A stretch of 53,950 nt of DNA from Chitinispirillaceae bacterium (GCA_016929415.1 JAFGIW010000184.1:1-53950), one strand, 5' to 3'. Numbered from the stretch's first letter, positions 42,816 through 52,874 are shown. Translations and numbers: made by a program. Notes: generated from the sequence alone by a model not told the origin.

Positions 42816-45437
42816 GTGACGTTTAAACATGGCATCTCTTTTTCACCTTTAACGCTGATTCTATTCTGCTGGGTCCTGCCTGGATTCAAAACCAATACAA
42901 CTGCAGGTGCGCCTCCGGAGTATTATTACCCGGATCCCGACATTGCTACCAATGGAGTAGTGCGCACGGTACTATTTTACGGCGACAAGCTCTACATCGG
43001 AGGAAATTTCACCGAAGTCACCGACAAAAACGGTACCTACGACCGGACTGATCTTGCAGCGTACGATGCAGCCACGTGGCGTGTGACTGATTTCAAGGCA
43101 AACACGAACCGCGGGACCGTGCGGGCGATAGTTGCGGGAAACGGGAGGCTCTTCGCCGGGGGAACGTTTACAAAAATAAACGGGGAGCCGCGTTCCAGGG
43201 TGGCCGCACTGGATACTGCCACCGGGGCGGTCATAACCGGCTTCCGGAACAAGGGGAGTGCGATCGATGGGGAGGTGTGGGCGCTGGCGCTCTCGAAAAC
43301 CGCCCTCTATGTGGGCGGATCCTTTATTGCGGTCGATGGATACGCGCGCAACAATCTGGCGTCATTGAACATTGACAACGGAGCGGTCGACCAGCGGTTC
43401 GATCCGGCGCCATGCGACCCGTTCAACGATTCCGGCAGGACGCCGGGAGGAGTATACGCGCTGAAGGTCCACCCGAACGATTCCACCATCGTCTTCGTGG
43501 CCGGGAATTTCCGCGCCATTGCCGGGGTAACCGATCGGGCCTTTCTTGTCGCGCTGAATGCCGACGGGACGCCGGGGCCGGAATTCGAAAACCGCCAATC
43601 CCACCCCGTCGTCGCCCTGGATGCCGACGGCCCACTCCTCTGTGCGGGTGTCGGCGGATTTTCAAACCGTGTGGTCGCGTACGGCATCGGCAACGACCCC
43701 TATGTTCGCTACTGGAAAGGCCCGACGGCGGAAGGTGACGTTCAGGCGGTCGCGTGTGCGAGGGAGGGCTATGTTTATTTCGGATTTCATCAGGGCCTTT
43801 TCGACTCAACCGACAACTTCCGCCTCGCCGTGCTTGACGCCAATACCGGCGACCTCCATGACGCCTATCCGTCCATGAACAGCTTTTTCGGGGTAAGGGC
43901 GCTTGACGTTACGGACAGCTGTCTCGCCGTCGGCGGCGAGTTCACGCGGATGAACGGGCTCAGGCAAAAGTATCTTGCGGTCTTCAGAACGCTGCCGTAT
44001 CCCCCTGCCATGATCAACGCGCCCGCACCGCCCGAGCTTTCCTCCCCGGATGACGAAGCCGCCGGCATTCCCGTCGCTCCCGTTCTTGAGTGGAAGTGGG
44101 GCGCGCGTGCGTCAACCTACGAAGTGCAGCTTGCGACCGACCCGCAATTTACGAATACGGTACTGCAGGCTAACGGACTGACGGGAAACAGCCATTACTG
44201 CACCGGACTCGGCCATACGACGCCGTACTGGTGGCGGGTACGCGCCCGCAACAAGGGCGGCGCGAGCGACTGGTCGGAATTCCGTGAATTCATCACGGTT
44301 CCGGGGAAAAACGACATTCCCGCGGTGGCGTATCCGGCCGACGGGACAACCGGTCAGCCGGTTGCCTTTGAATTCCGCTGGCATCCCACTGCCTCGGCAC
44401 TTTCATACGGCATCCAGCTCTTGGATGCCTTGAACGACGCACGGACCATAATCGACCGGGAAGGTATCAGCGATACGAGTTTCACCATTGCCGGCCTCAC
44501 GAACAATACGACCTATTGCTGGCGTGTCAATGCACGCACCGCGGGCGGAACCACGGGCTGGCGGTCCGCCGGTTTTCAGACCGTCGTCGCGGGCCCCGCC
44601 GGGGCGCCCCGCTGCATCGCTCCGGTCAATAATGCCGCGCAGGTTGTGCCTCAACCGGCGCTGCGCTGGGAAAACGCCGCGGGTGCGGTGTGGTACCGGG
44701 TACAGGTTTCAGCGGATCCCGGTTTTCAGGCGATTGTCTGCGATACTGCGGTGTTGACCGATACGTCGATCACGGTACGGGGGCTTGCCGAGGGCGCCCG
44801 CTATTTCTGGCGGGTAAACGCCGGAAACGCCGGCGGGGGGGTATGGTCCCTTCCGATGCGGTTCACGACGCTCTTCCCGCTTCCCTGCGCCCCGCTTCCA
44901 GTGGCCCCTGCCGCCGGATCCATGGCGACTTCGGACACCCTGCATCTGGTCTGGAACAAAAGCACCCCCCATGTGACGAAATACCTGATCGAAATCGCAC
45001 GGGATTCCTCCATGTCCGCCGCGCTGGTCGATACGATGGCGGCGGATACCGAATCGATACGGTATGGCCTTGCCTACAGGACCAGATTCTGGTGGCGCGT
45101 GAGGGCCGGCAATGAAACTGGATGGGGCGCCTGCAGTGAAACGCAAAGCTTTACGACCGCGTTTTTCGCGGTAAAGCAGCTGCAATTCTCCCTTTACCGA
45201 TTCGCATTTTACGGAAGGAAGGGTTCAATCACCTACAGTGTTGCGCAGCAATGCGATGTCCACATTGAGCTAATCGATCTCAAAGGGAACTGCGTCTGGA
45301 AGGCCTCATGGAAAAACCGGGGGCCTGGCGTATACCGTGAACAATTCCCGTCATGGGGGTTTCCCGCCGGCACCTACCTCCTGTCGTTTACGGCAGGGAA
45401 GTTCGTCACGACCGCCGATGCGACGCTCGTCCGATGA
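42816..45437 (+). CDS. Secreted beta-propeller / four fibronectin type III-like domain protein
   Basis: This protein has 873 residues from GTG at 42816, chosen for AAGGAG 6 nt upstream. A signal sequence (LILFCWVLPG) precedes five copies of a G-G-x-F-T-x3-G-x-x-R-x3-A-x-L-D unit (e.g. LFAGGTFTKINGEPRSRVAALD) that form a propeller-like domain (about 40-400). Four Fn3-like repeats of ~90 residues each follow, all with a W/Y-W-R-V motif (YWWRVRARNKGG, YCWRVNARTAGG, YFWRVNAGNAGG, FWWRVRAGNETG). The end is a FlgD-like module (IELIDLKGNCVWKASW...FPAGTYLLSFTAG). Adhesive or structural surface role inferred. Confidence 0.82.
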   Translation: MTFKHGISFSPLTLILFCWVLPGFKTNTTAGAPPEYYYPDPDIATNGVVRTVLFYGDKLYIGGNFTEVTDKNGTYDRTDLAAYDAATWRVTDFKANTNRGTVRAIVAGNGRLFAGGTFTKINGEPRSRVAALDTATGAVITGFRNKGSAIDGEVWALALSKTALYVGGSFIAVDGYARNNLASLNIDNGAVDQRFDPAPCDPFNDSGRTPGGVYALKVHPNDSTIVFVAGNFRAIAGVTDRAFLVALNADGTPGPEFENRQSHPVVALDADGPLLCAGVGGFSNRVVAYGIGNDPYVRYWKGPTAEGDVQAVACAREGYVYFGFHQGLFDSTDNFRLAVLDANTGDLHDAYPSMNSFFGVRALDVTDSCLAVGGEFTRMNGLRQKYLAVFRTLPYPPAMINAPAPPELSSPDDEAAGIPVAPVLEWKWGARASTYEVQLATDPQFTNTVLQANGLTGNSHYCTGLGHTTPYWWRVRARNKGGASDWSEFREFITVPGKNDIPAVAYPADGTTGQPVAFEFRWHPTASALSYGIQLLDALNDARTIIDREGISDTSFTIAGLTNNTTYCWRVNARTAGGTTGWRSAGFQTVVAGPAGAPRCIAPVNNAAQVVPQPALRWENAAGAVWYRVQVSADPGFQAIVCDTAVLTDTSITVRGLAEGARYFWRVNAGNAGGGVWSLPMRFTTLFPLPCAPLPVAPAAGSMATSDTLHLVWNKSTPHVTKYLIEIARDSSMSAALVDTMAADTESIRYGLAYRTRFWWRVRAGNETGWGACSETQSFTTAFFAVKQLQFSLYRFAFYGRKGSITYSVAQQCDVHIELIDLKGNCVWKASWKNRGPGVYREQFPSWGFPAGTYLLSFTAGKFVTTADATLVR

Positions 45438-45545
45438 TGAATACACTTTTACACAATGCGGAAACGATGACCCCCTACCGGCTTTCCAGCTACGGAATAA
45501 TATATTTTTTAACCTCTGACATGATCCCGTTCATACACCGTAACG

Positions 45546-46373
45546 ATGCCGGAAACATCCTGTATGCCTGAACCCCTGGTCAGTGTCGTGGTACCCACCT
45601 ATAACCGCGCGGAGGTGCTTCCCCGTGCGGTCAACAGCGTGCTCGGCCAGACGTACCGGCATGTTGAGCTTATCATTGTCAACGACGGCTCGACGGACGC
45701 CACCGATAATGCGGTTGCGCCTCTTGTTATTTCCCGGGTGCGCTCTATCCGGTTTCCCGAAAACCGGGGCGGGGGGATCGCCCGTAATGCGGGCATCGCC
45801 GAAGCCCGGGGCGAATTCGTGGCGTTTCTGGACGATGACGATGTCTGGCTTCCGTCCAAATTGACGATGCAGATTGATTACATGACAAACCGGGGCGTGG
45901 ATCTCTGTTATACTGCAATACGCAAAATGTACTGGGGAAAGGGGCTGCGACGCGACCGTTTTCACGCGACGCCCGAAGCAAATGTGCTCAAGGCGATCAT
46001 GACGGACAATTTCATCGGCCCGACCTCCTCCGTGGTCGTGCGCAAATCATTCATCGACCTCATCGGCGGGTTTGATCCCTTTCTTCCCGCATTGCAGGAT
46101 TGGGATCTGTATATGCGCCTTATCGACACCGGCGCGCGGGTGGGGGGGCTGGATAAGGTACTCGTGGAATATTACAAAACCGACAAAAAATCCGTTTCGC
46201 GCAGTTTCGTCTATTTTTATGAGGCGGGAACGCGCATTCTCTCCAAAATAAAGGGAAACCCCTATTGGCGCAGTTTCAGGCTGCGCTTCTATGCAATTAT
46301 TGTCAAGCGGATGCTGGGATCGGACAATTTCAGGATGGATTTTGTGAAGACGCTTCTGGGAATGAAACGTTGA
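45546..46373 (+). CDS. Glycosyltransferase family 2
   Basis: This GT-A enzyme has 275 residues: VSVVVPTYNRAEVLPRAVNSVLGQTY, the DGSTDATD loop, AFLDDDDVWLPSKL with the DxD metal site, and GGFDPFLPALQDWDLYMRLIDTG. No membrane segment is obvious. An ATG at 45564 is an alternative start. It opens the surface-glycan region; donor and acceptor unknown. Confidence 0.9.
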   Translation: MPETSCMPEPLVSVVVPTYNRAEVLPRAVNSVLGQTYRHVELIIVNDGSTDATDNAVAPLVISRVRSIRFPENRGGGIARNAGIAEARGEFVAFLDDDDVWLPSKLTMQIDYMTNRGVDLCYTAIRKMYWGKGLRRDRFHATPEANVLKAIMTDNFIGPTSSVVVRKSFIDLIGGFDPFLPALQDWDLYMRLIDTGARVGGLDKVLVEYYKTDKKSVSRSFVYFYEAGTRILSKIKGNPYWRSFRLRFYAIIVKRMLGSDNFRMDFVKTLLGMKR

Positions 46374-46396
46374 CTTCCTTCCCGGTCATCCCGCAC

Positions 46397-47788
46397 CTAC
46401 CAGATATCATGGTTTTCAAGCGCAATCGTCTCAGCGCCCAGAAATTTGCGTGAATTCAGTTTGCGCCCTTTAAAAAGAATCTCCCTGAGGATAATCGCAA
46501 CCTGCCCGCTGAAAAGACGGACCTCCTCAAGAAAACCGATGCGGGACATCGGCGTGAAATCATCGGTTCCGACTTTATTTTCCAGTAAAAACGAGCGCGG
46601 ACCCACCATCTTTCCGCCTATGGTTCTTTCTTCATCGGCAGCATTGACGTAGAGGTCGCCGAAGCCGTACGGCACTTTCGCGGCGAGCCGCTCGGAAAGA
46701 TGAAAACAACGCCTCGACCGGAACAACGGCGCAATGGATGTTTTGAAGCAGGCAAGCGAGCGTCCCGGGAGCCGGTCAATCGCGAGCGTATCGCCTGACT
46801 GGCGCATGGCGGCCTCCGCGGCAACCGTGCATGCGCCGCCGAATTGTACCTGCACATCGTCAATCGCTTGATAGTTGGTATTGAGCAGCCAGAACCGGTC
46901 GCGACGGTAAAAACAGAAAACGCCCTGCATCTGCTGCAACCGTGTAAGAATGGTTCCGGCGGGTCTGATCCAGATCGATTTATCTTCAGTCAGTCTTTCG
47001 ACCGCTCCGGCAAAACGGTGATCGACGGCGTGCGCTGCATGGTCGGCATAGCGATGAAGATACTGGTACAACACCGTCAGGCCGTGCTCATCCTTCAATT
47101 TCTGAAGCGCCGCCGGAGTAGTGCAGTCATGAAAGCTGCGCTTGGTTGCCGAAAACCAGCCCCTGACAAAAGGCCGCCGCGGATCATGATACGGCATCGA
47201 CGGATTCGTTTTCAGCGTGTTGGTGTTCCGGGTACGGAACAGCCGTATGAACCGGACATTCTCAAAGCAGATATCTCCCCAGAAATAGGGGGAATCCTCT
47301 TTTTCTCCCGAAAAAACATGACTGCCGCCGATTTTGGCAAGTCCGGCGCACCATTTCCAGGGAATCGTTTTGCCGCCCCAGTAAATATTTTCGGCGTTTT
47401 TCGAATGGCAGATGTACACGGGCGTCCGGGAGAACTCCCTTTCGAGCAGGGCGAATGCGCCCGCGGTTGATTCCCTTTTGTTGTTTCCGGCGGATGCGCC
47501 ATGAAGGGCGATCTCGAAACCGTGTGCATGCAGCTCCCTGCAGTATGACCGGTACGCCGCATCCTCAAGGGTTATGCCGCGGAGTGTCGAACCGGGAGTC
47601 GCGGGAATGCCGCTCTTTTCCTTCGGCGGAAAGGGCCATACGGTCTTCGTCGTAAGCAGCCCGTGTCGGGAGAGATAGTCGTAGACGATTTTAACGCCCT
47701 CGAAGGTCGCCGCATCGGTATCATCGGTAATGCAGAACCCTGCGGAAAACGGGGCGGGTAGCCAGAGGAGGCATGCCGGTACGCTCAC
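46397..47788 (-). CDS. Polysaccharide deacetylase-like protein
   Basis: This is a 463-residue protein with a GTG start that overlaps the upstream methyltransferase stop (GTGA). The N-terminus FCITDDTDAATFEGVKIVYDYL matches the NodB-type TxDDD metal region, and GFEIALHGAS the second strand motif; HSKN may supply another ligand. The C-terminal half is beta-rich and unassigned. It could act on a surface glycan made by the neighbouring genes. Deacetylase activity is inferred from the fold only. Confidence 0.72.
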   Translation of the reverse strand: MSVPACLLWLPAPFSAGFCITDDTDAATFEGVKIVYDYLSRHGLLTTKTVWPFPPKEKSGIPATPGSTLRGITLEDAAYRSYCRELHAHGFEIALHGASAGNNKRESTAGAFALLEREFSRTPVYICHSKNAENIYWGGKTIPWKWCAGLAKIGGSHVFSGEKEDSPYFWGDICFENVRFIRLFRTRNTNTLKTNPSMPYHDPRRPFVRGWFSATKRSFHDCTTPAALQKLKDEHGLTVLYQYLHRYADHAAHAVDHRFAGAVERLTEDKSIWIRPAGTILTRLQQMQGVFCFYRRDRFWLLNTNYQAIDDVQVQFGGACTVAAEAAMRQSGDTLAIDRLPGRSLACFKTSIAPLFRSRRCFHLSERLAAKVPYGFGDLYVNAADEERTIGGKMVGPRSFLLENKVGTDDFTPMSRIGFLEEVRLFSGQVAIILREILFKGRKLNSRKFLGAETIALENHDIW

Positions 47789-48549
47789 CTCTTGTACCCT
47801 CTTGCCATGATGATGCCCCCGAGCCTTTTCACCATTGGAAGCCGCTCAAAAACAGCATCCAACAATCTGCCGAGCGGCAGCAGGGCATCCGGCAGGCGCT
47901 TGGTGGTAAAGAGAAAAACCTTGGTTTCGACATTTTTGAAACCGGCGTTCTCAATCATTTTTTTCACAGTCAATTCCGTGTAAAGATGATCATGGATATG
48001 CCGTTTTACGATCAAAGGCTTGATGAGCAGATGCCAGGGGGAAAAGTTGTTCGGGAAGTCAACGATCACTATGCCGTTTGCATCAAGCTTCGCGTAGATG
48101 CTCGCCAGCGCATTTTCCGGATTCGGACAGAAACGGATCGTTGAAAACGAAAATACGACGTCGAAGGAATTATCGGGAAACGAGCGCATCGTTTCGGCGT
48201 CGTCGCTGACAAAAGCGACATTCGTAATGCCGTAACGGTTGAGACGTCTTTTCGCTATCTCGACGCTTCTCGGGGACAGGTCCATTGCCGTCAGGAAGCT
48301 GAATTTCCGGGAAAGCGGAAACGTCATATGGCCGAAACTGCAGCCGATTTCAAGCACCCGCAGGTCGGGACGGCAGCTCGAGCAGTAGCTGAGGGCCTCG
48401 TTGACTTTACGATCAATGAAGTAGTGAGATGCTTTCGATTCGGGCACGCGGGGAGAGGAGCCCTCCGCGTACCAGCGGTCCTGATCCCGCTGCGCCGCCT
48501 CTTCCTCATATTTGGCGATGATATCGCGCTTGATCCGGTCACTGTCCAT
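47785..48549 (-). CDS. SAM-dependent methyltransferase
   Basis: This is a class I methyltransferase of 254 residues. LRVLEIGCSFGHMTFPLSRK is motif I, FLTAMDLSPRSVEIAKRRL motif II, and NSFDVVFSFSTIRFCPNPENAL motif IV. GGGAGGG lies 4 nt before the ATG at 48549. The pairing with a deacetylase-like gene and glycosyltransferases points to glycan or lipid-linked sugar modification. Substrate unknown. Confidence 0.88.
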   Translation of the reverse strand: MDSDRIKRDIIAKYEEEAAQRDQDRWYAEGSSPRVPESKASHYFIDRKVNEALSYCSSCRPDLRVLEIGCSFGHMTFPLSRKFSFLTAMDLSPRSVEIAKRRLNRYGITNVAFVSDDAETMRSFPDNSFDVVFSFSTIRFCPNPENALASIYAKLDANGIVIVDFPNNFSPWHLLIKPLIVKRHIHDHLYTELTVKKMIENAGFKNVETKVFLFTTKRLPDALLPLGRLLDAVFERLPMVKRLGGIIMARGYKR

Positions 48550-48807
48550 GAACCCTCCCGGAAAATATGCACCCCTGATCTTTCGACGTCGAACATCAGC
48601 GCCGGGGGCTTCATCATCATGCCCTGCCTGCCGATTCATCGATCAGGCAATCATTACGTGAATATCGAATGCACCAAGCGATGGTCGCCTTGATTTCGAA
48701 TAAAAATAGTTTTCTCCATAATGGACGGACAGCGGGTTTTTAAGGGGGTACCCGCCGCAGCCCATTTTTTATATTTAATGCTCATTAACCACTCTTCAGG
48801 AGCGACC

Positions 48808-50571
48808 ATGACCGACACTGCCGGCACGACAGTCCCTTCCCCGAACGCCAATCGGCGGCGGGCCTCGTTTTTTACCCGCCCCTCCATCCACTGTCTCATG
48901 CTCATCCTCATCGGCAGCCTGCTCTTCATCCCGTTCCTCGGGTCAGTCCACCTTTTCGACTGGGACGAGCTCAACTTCGCCGAGGCGTCGCGGGAAATGC
49001 TCGAAACCGGGAATTTCATGCGGGTGACCATCAACTATCAGCCCTTCTGGGAAAAACCGCCGCTTTTTTTCTGGGTTCAAACCTGTTCGATGAAACTCTT
49101 CGGCATCAACGAGTTCGCGGCGCGGTTCGTGAATGCGATTTTCGGCATTATCACCTTGCTCACCGTGTATTCCATCGGCCGACGGTATTTCGACCCCGTT
49201 TTCGGACTACTCTGGGCGCTGGCCTTCGCCGGTTCGTTTCTGCCGCAGGTGTTCTTCAAATCGGGGATCATCGACCCGGTGTTCAACCTGTTCATCTTCT
49301 GCGGACTCACCAGCACGGCATCGGTTCTGACAAGCAGCGACCCTCCGAAACGCAGCCGGAGGTCGCTTCTCGCCGGGATGTTCATCGGGCTGGCGATCCT
49401 CACCAAGGGACCGGTGGCGCTTATCCTTATTGCGTTGACCCTTTCCGTCTACTGGATAATGGCGCGTTTCAAACCGATCTTCTCCCTGAAGGAGATGGTT
49501 CTATTTACCGGTGCGATGGTGCTGGTGTCCGCGCTCTTCTACGGCATCGAAACGGCGCTGCACGGCACCTGGTTCATTACGGAATTCATCAGGTACCAGA
49601 TCCGGCTTTTCAGTACAGGGGATGCGGGGCACGGACGGCCGTTCTATTTCCACTTTCTTATCCTTCTCTTAGGCTGCTTCCCCGCCTCGTTCTTTGCCAT
49701 CAGGTCGTTCAGGCGCCACGGGGGATACGGTGAAAAGCAGCAGGTGTTCAACCGTCTCTTTTCGCTTCTGTTCTGGGTCGTGTTCATCCTTTTCTCTATT
49801 GTCAAAACCAAGACCGTACTCTACTCGTCGCTCTGCTGGTTTCCCGTCACCTACCTCGCAGCATTGCATATGAGAAAGCTCATTTCGGGCGAGGCGCAAT
49901 GGAACCGGACGCTGCTGATATCGTTTGTCGTATTCACGGTGCTGGTCGGGGTTGCGGTTACCGCATTTCCGCTGGTTATGAAAAACAAGGAGCTGATCAT
50001 GCCGCTCATCCGCGACAAGTTCGCGGTCGCCTGCATGCGGAAACCGGTGCCCTGGAACGGAGCGGAGTGCCTGATCGGCGTCGGGTTCCTGTCGGTTTCT
50101 GCGGCGGCGTTCGTGCTGGTCGCTCGGCGGAAGACCGCCGCCGGACTAGCCGCGTTTTTTATCGCATGCGTCATCTGCGTACAGTTGACACTCATCGTCA
50201 TCGGCCCGAAGATCGAACAGTACGCGCAGGGCGGCCCGGTGGCCTTCTACAAGGAGCATTCCGGGGAAGACGAGTACGTCCGGTCGCTCTTTAAAAGCTA
50301 CGCCGACCTCTTCTACGGGAAAAAACGGCCCGACGACCATCCGTTGAGCCACGACCTCGAATGGCTGCTGCGCGGACATGTTGACAAACCGGTCTACTTT
50401 GTCGGAAGGATCAGGCAGGACAGGCGGTACGGGGCGCCTGAATACGGCCTGACCTGTCTTGCGAAGGAATACGGGTTCGTCTACTACCGCCGCGACCCCG
50501 AACCGTCGAGCGCCTATGCCTGCAGGCGGAACCTGCGGTGGTTGATGAGACCGGTCTTCTGCAGCAGGTAA
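48808..50571 (+). CDS. ArnT/GT39-like polytopic membrane glycosyltransferase
   Basis: This GT-C fold enzyme of 587 residues uses a polyprenyl-phosphate sugar on the periplasmic side. FDWDELNFAEASREMLETGNFMRVTINYQPFWEKPPLFFWVQ holds the DE catalytic pair and the WEKPPL motif of the ArnT family. About a dozen hydrophobic segments follow. AGGAG precedes the ATG at 48808. Its 3' end overlaps the convergent GT2 gene by 58 nt. It probably uses the polyprenyl-sugar made by that neighbour. Confidence 0.88.
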   Translation: MTDTAGTTVPSPNANRRRASFFTRPSIHCLMLILIGSLLFIPFLGSVHLFDWDELNFAEASREMLETGNFMRVTINYQPFWEKPPLFFWVQTCSMKLFGINEFAARFVNAIFGIITLLTVYSIGRRYFDPVFGLLWALAFAGSFLPQVFFKSGIIDPVFNLFIFCGLTSTASVLTSSDPPKRSRRSLLAGMFIGLAILTKGPVALILIALTLSVYWIMARFKPIFSLKEMVLFTGAMVLVSALFYGIETALHGTWFITEFIRYQIRLFSTGDAGHGRPFYFHFLILLLGCFPASFFAIRSFRRHGGYGEKQQVFNRLFSLLFWVVFILFSIVKTKTVLYSSLCWFPVTYLAALHMRKLISGEAQWNRTLLISFVVFTVLVGVAVTAFPLVMKNKELIMPLIRDKFAVACMRKPVPWNGAECLIGVGFLSVSAAAFVLVARRKTAAGLAAFFIACVICVQLTLIVIGPKIEQYAQGGPVAFYKEHSGEDEYVRSLFKSYADLFYGKKRPDDHPLSHDLEWLLRGHVDKPVYFVGRIRQDRRYGAPEYGLTCLAKEYGFVYYRRDPEPSSAYACRRNLRWLMRPVFCSR

Positions 50572-51263
50572 CCGACGGTCACCCCGAGCACTCCCATGCC
50601 GTAGGTGACGCTGCGGCCGAAATCGATCGATGAAGCTTCCCTGAAATACCGCGTGGGGCAGGTCACTTCGGCAATGTCGTAACCGGCATAGAAGAGCTGG
50701 GCGATTACCTCGTTGTCAAAAATGAAATCGTCGGAATTGGAGCGGTATGGGATTTTCAGCAGCGCTTCGCGCGAAAACGCCCGGTAGCCGGTATGGTATT
50801 CGGAAAGTTTACGGTTCATGAGAATATTCTGGAAAAGGGTAAGCAGCCGGTTGGCGACATACTTGTAGCGCGGCATGCCGCCGCGCAGCGCCCCTTTGCC
50901 GAGAATACGCGACGCAAAGACGACATGGTACAATCCGCTTGCGATAATGCTCGCCATCGCGGTGATGAGCTTCGGTGTATACTGGTAATCGGGATGCAGC
51001 ATCACCACGATGTCCGCGCCCAGCGCGAGCGCCGTGCTGTAACAAGTTTTCTGGTTGCCGCCGTAACCGCGGTTTTCCTCGTGCCGGATGGTATGGCGAA
51101 TACCGAGACGGTATGCAATGTCAACCGTTTCGTCGCTGCTCGCGTCATCTACCAGAATAACCTCGTCGACGATGTCGTGGGGGATCTCTTCATAGGTCGA
51201 GACGAGCGTCTGGGCTGCGTTGTAAGCGGGCAGCACAACTACCAATTTTTTATTGTTCAGCAC
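50514..51263 (-). CDS. Polyprenyl-phosphate glycosyltransferase (GT2, DPM-like)
   Basis: About 249 residues starting at GTG 51263, which has GGGGGG close upstream and overlaps the PAP2 stop; a longer frame reaches 51323. LVVVLPAYNAAQTLVSTYEEIP, VDDASSDETVD, ALGADIVVMLHPDYQY and GYRAFSREALLKIPYRSNSDDFIFDNE are typical of dolichol/undecaprenyl-phosphate mannosyl- or glucosyltransferases. It would supply the lipid-linked sugar for the ArnT-like enzyme. Confidence 0.9.
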   Translation of the reverse strand: MLNNKKLVVVLPAYNAAQTLVSTYEEIPHDIVDEVILVDDASSDETVDIAYRLGIRHTIRHEENRGYGGNQKTCYSTALALGADIVVMLHPDYQYTPKLITAMASIIASGLYHVVFASRILGKGALRGGMPRYKYVANRLLTLFQNILMNRKLSEYHTGYRAFSREALLKIPYRSNSDDFIFDNEVIAQLFYAGYDIAEVTCPTRYFREASSIDFGRSVTYGMGVLGVTVGYLLQKTGLINHRRFRLQA

Positions 51264-51877
51264 GATTCCCCCCTCGGTAAACGGCATTTCCGGCCGCACC
51301 CGGACACTAAAAAAACAATCCACATCATTCCGGTCCCCAGAAGAGCGCCGGCAGCCGCATCAAGGGGAAAATGGACCCCCAGGTAGACCCGTGAATAGCC
51401 GACGAGCAGCGCGATGATGAACGACTCATACACCCACCCCCCGAAAAGGAGCGCCAGAAAGGTCGCAGCCGCAAAGGCGGTATTGGCATGGCCCGAGGGA
51501 AACGACCAGGTAGTGTAATCGGGGCCAAGCAGGCGGACCCCCCTTGCCGGTGGTACGTTTCGCGAACCATTGTCAGCGGCGTCTGCACGGGAATGTTCCG
51601 GTGCGAAAAAAACCACCGGCCGGGGACGGTTGACTTGACGTTTAATCTGCGAATTGACCACCCCGCCCAATGTCAACCCGACAATCCCGCATAACAACAC
51701 CCGCACGAGATGCTTCCGCGGCACTTTCACCGCGACGATTCCCATGAGGAGCGGAGCGACAACCCATCCGCTTCCCAGCCAGGTCACCAGCCGGAAAAAC
51801 CAGTCCGCCGCGGGATGGTGAGCGCCGTTGATCAGCAGGAACAGCGCTGCGTCAAACCCGCTCAGCGCTTCAACCAT
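51257..51877 (-). CDS. PAP2-superfamily membrane phosphatase
   Basis: This is a 206-residue membrane phosphatase. The three signature blocks are KRQVNRPRP, PSGHANTAFA and SRVYLGVHFPLD. AGGGGGAG precedes the ATG. It likely recycles undecaprenyl pyrophosphate or dephosphorylates a lipid; it is coupled by a short overlap to the polyprenyl-phosphate glycosyltransferase. Confidence 0.92.
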   Translation of the reverse strand: MVEALSGFDAALFLLINGAHHPAADWFFRLVTWLGSGWVVAPLLMGIVAVKVPRKHLVRVLLCGIVGLTLGGVVNSQIKRQVNRPRPVVFFAPEHSRADAADNGSRNVPPARGVRLLGPDYTTWSFPSGHANTAFAAATFLALLFGGWVYESFIIALLVGYSRVYLGVHFPLDAAAGALLGTGMMWIVFLVSGCGRKCRLPRGESC

Positions 51878-51932
51878 ACGCTCCCCCTGTGGGAGCCCCC
51901 ACGGTGCAATGCACCTGATTATAGTGTATCAA

Positions 51933-52874
51933 CTACTTAAGCTCCGTTGAAAAAAACGGATTCTGCGCGGCATGACCGCTGATGAAGTCGTGTATGCATG
52001 CGCAATAACGGTCGTAGCCGATCACCGACGGTACGGTCTGGTGCCCTGCACCCTCGATGATGGCATAATACCCCTCGCTGCCCACGTAATTGCGGTAGAC
52101 CGGCTTGCCGTTGGTCTCCAGCGCGAGGGTCCCGTCATCGGTGCCGTGCAGCCACAGGAGCGGCACAATCACCTTTTTGATCTTCTCGACGTTCTTGCCC
52201 TGATAGGTTGTGACGTACGATCCGGGCAGGTCGATGTACACGGCATCCTGCACCAGGGTCTCCACCGACCCGATGGGCGCCTCGAGGATGAGGGCGATGA
52301 TGCGGCCGCTTTCATCCTTCGAGGCGATTTCGCACCCGACAAGCGATCCGAGTGAAAAGGCGTAAACCGTAACCCGCGGATCGCCGCAGCGGTCGCGGAG
52401 GCAGCGCAGCGCAGCGAAGCCGTCTTCATAGATGCCCGCCTCAGTCGGCTCGCCGGTGCTCCTGCCGTAGCCCCTGAAATCGATCGCCAGCACCGGATAG
52501 CCGCTTGCCGCAAGCAGACGGGTGCGCGGCCAATAGTAGTCGATGTGCGGACCGGTGCCGTGAATGTAAAGAATCACGGTGTCGGCGGAATCGAACACCG
52601 TATCGGGTGAAACAAGCACCGCGGCGATCGTTTCGGAGCCGCTTTCGATCGAAATCTCATGAACCGTCGACATGTCGACCGGCATCAGCAAATCAAGCGC
52701 ATCGGAGCACTCCGTTTCCCCCCCGTAATTATCGAAAAGGTAGGCGTCGACTTCTTCCCCCTTGAAAAGAAACGGGTCGAGATTCATGCAACCGCATGCG
52801 ACAAGCATTGCCGCCGCACACCCGCGAAGGGCGCCGACCGTCAAACCAACACTCCTTCGTCCGCAACGGTTCAT
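51933..52874 (-). CDS. Alpha/beta-hydrolase lipoprotein
   Basis: This 313-residue protein starts at 52874 (MNRCGRRSVG), where GGAGG lies 7 nt upstream; the longer frame to 53057 overlaps the upstream gene. A signal peptide ends in a lipobox (LVAC). The hydrolase core shows ILYIHGTGPHIDYYWPRTRLL, the nucleophile elbow YAFSLGSLVG, the acid in WLHGTDDGTL and His in GAGHQTVP. It is an esterase or peptidase of unknown substrate. Its ATG overlaps the preceding gene (ATGA). Confidence 0.87.
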   Translation of the reverse strand: MNRCGRRSVGLTVGALRGCAAAMLVACGCMNLDPFLFKGEEVDAYLFDNYGGETECSDALDLLMPVDMSTVHEISIESGSETIAAVLVSPDTVFDSADTVILYIHGTGPHIDYYWPRTRLLAASGYPVLAIDFRGYGRSTGEPTEAGIYEDGFAALRCLRDRCGDPRVTVYAFSLGSLVGCEIASKDESGRIIALILEAPIGSVETLVQDAVYIDLPGSYVTTYQGKNVEKIKKVIVPLLWLHGTDDGTLALETNGKPVYRNYVGSEGYYAIIEGAGHQTVPSVIGYDRYCACIHDFISGHAAQNPFFSTELK

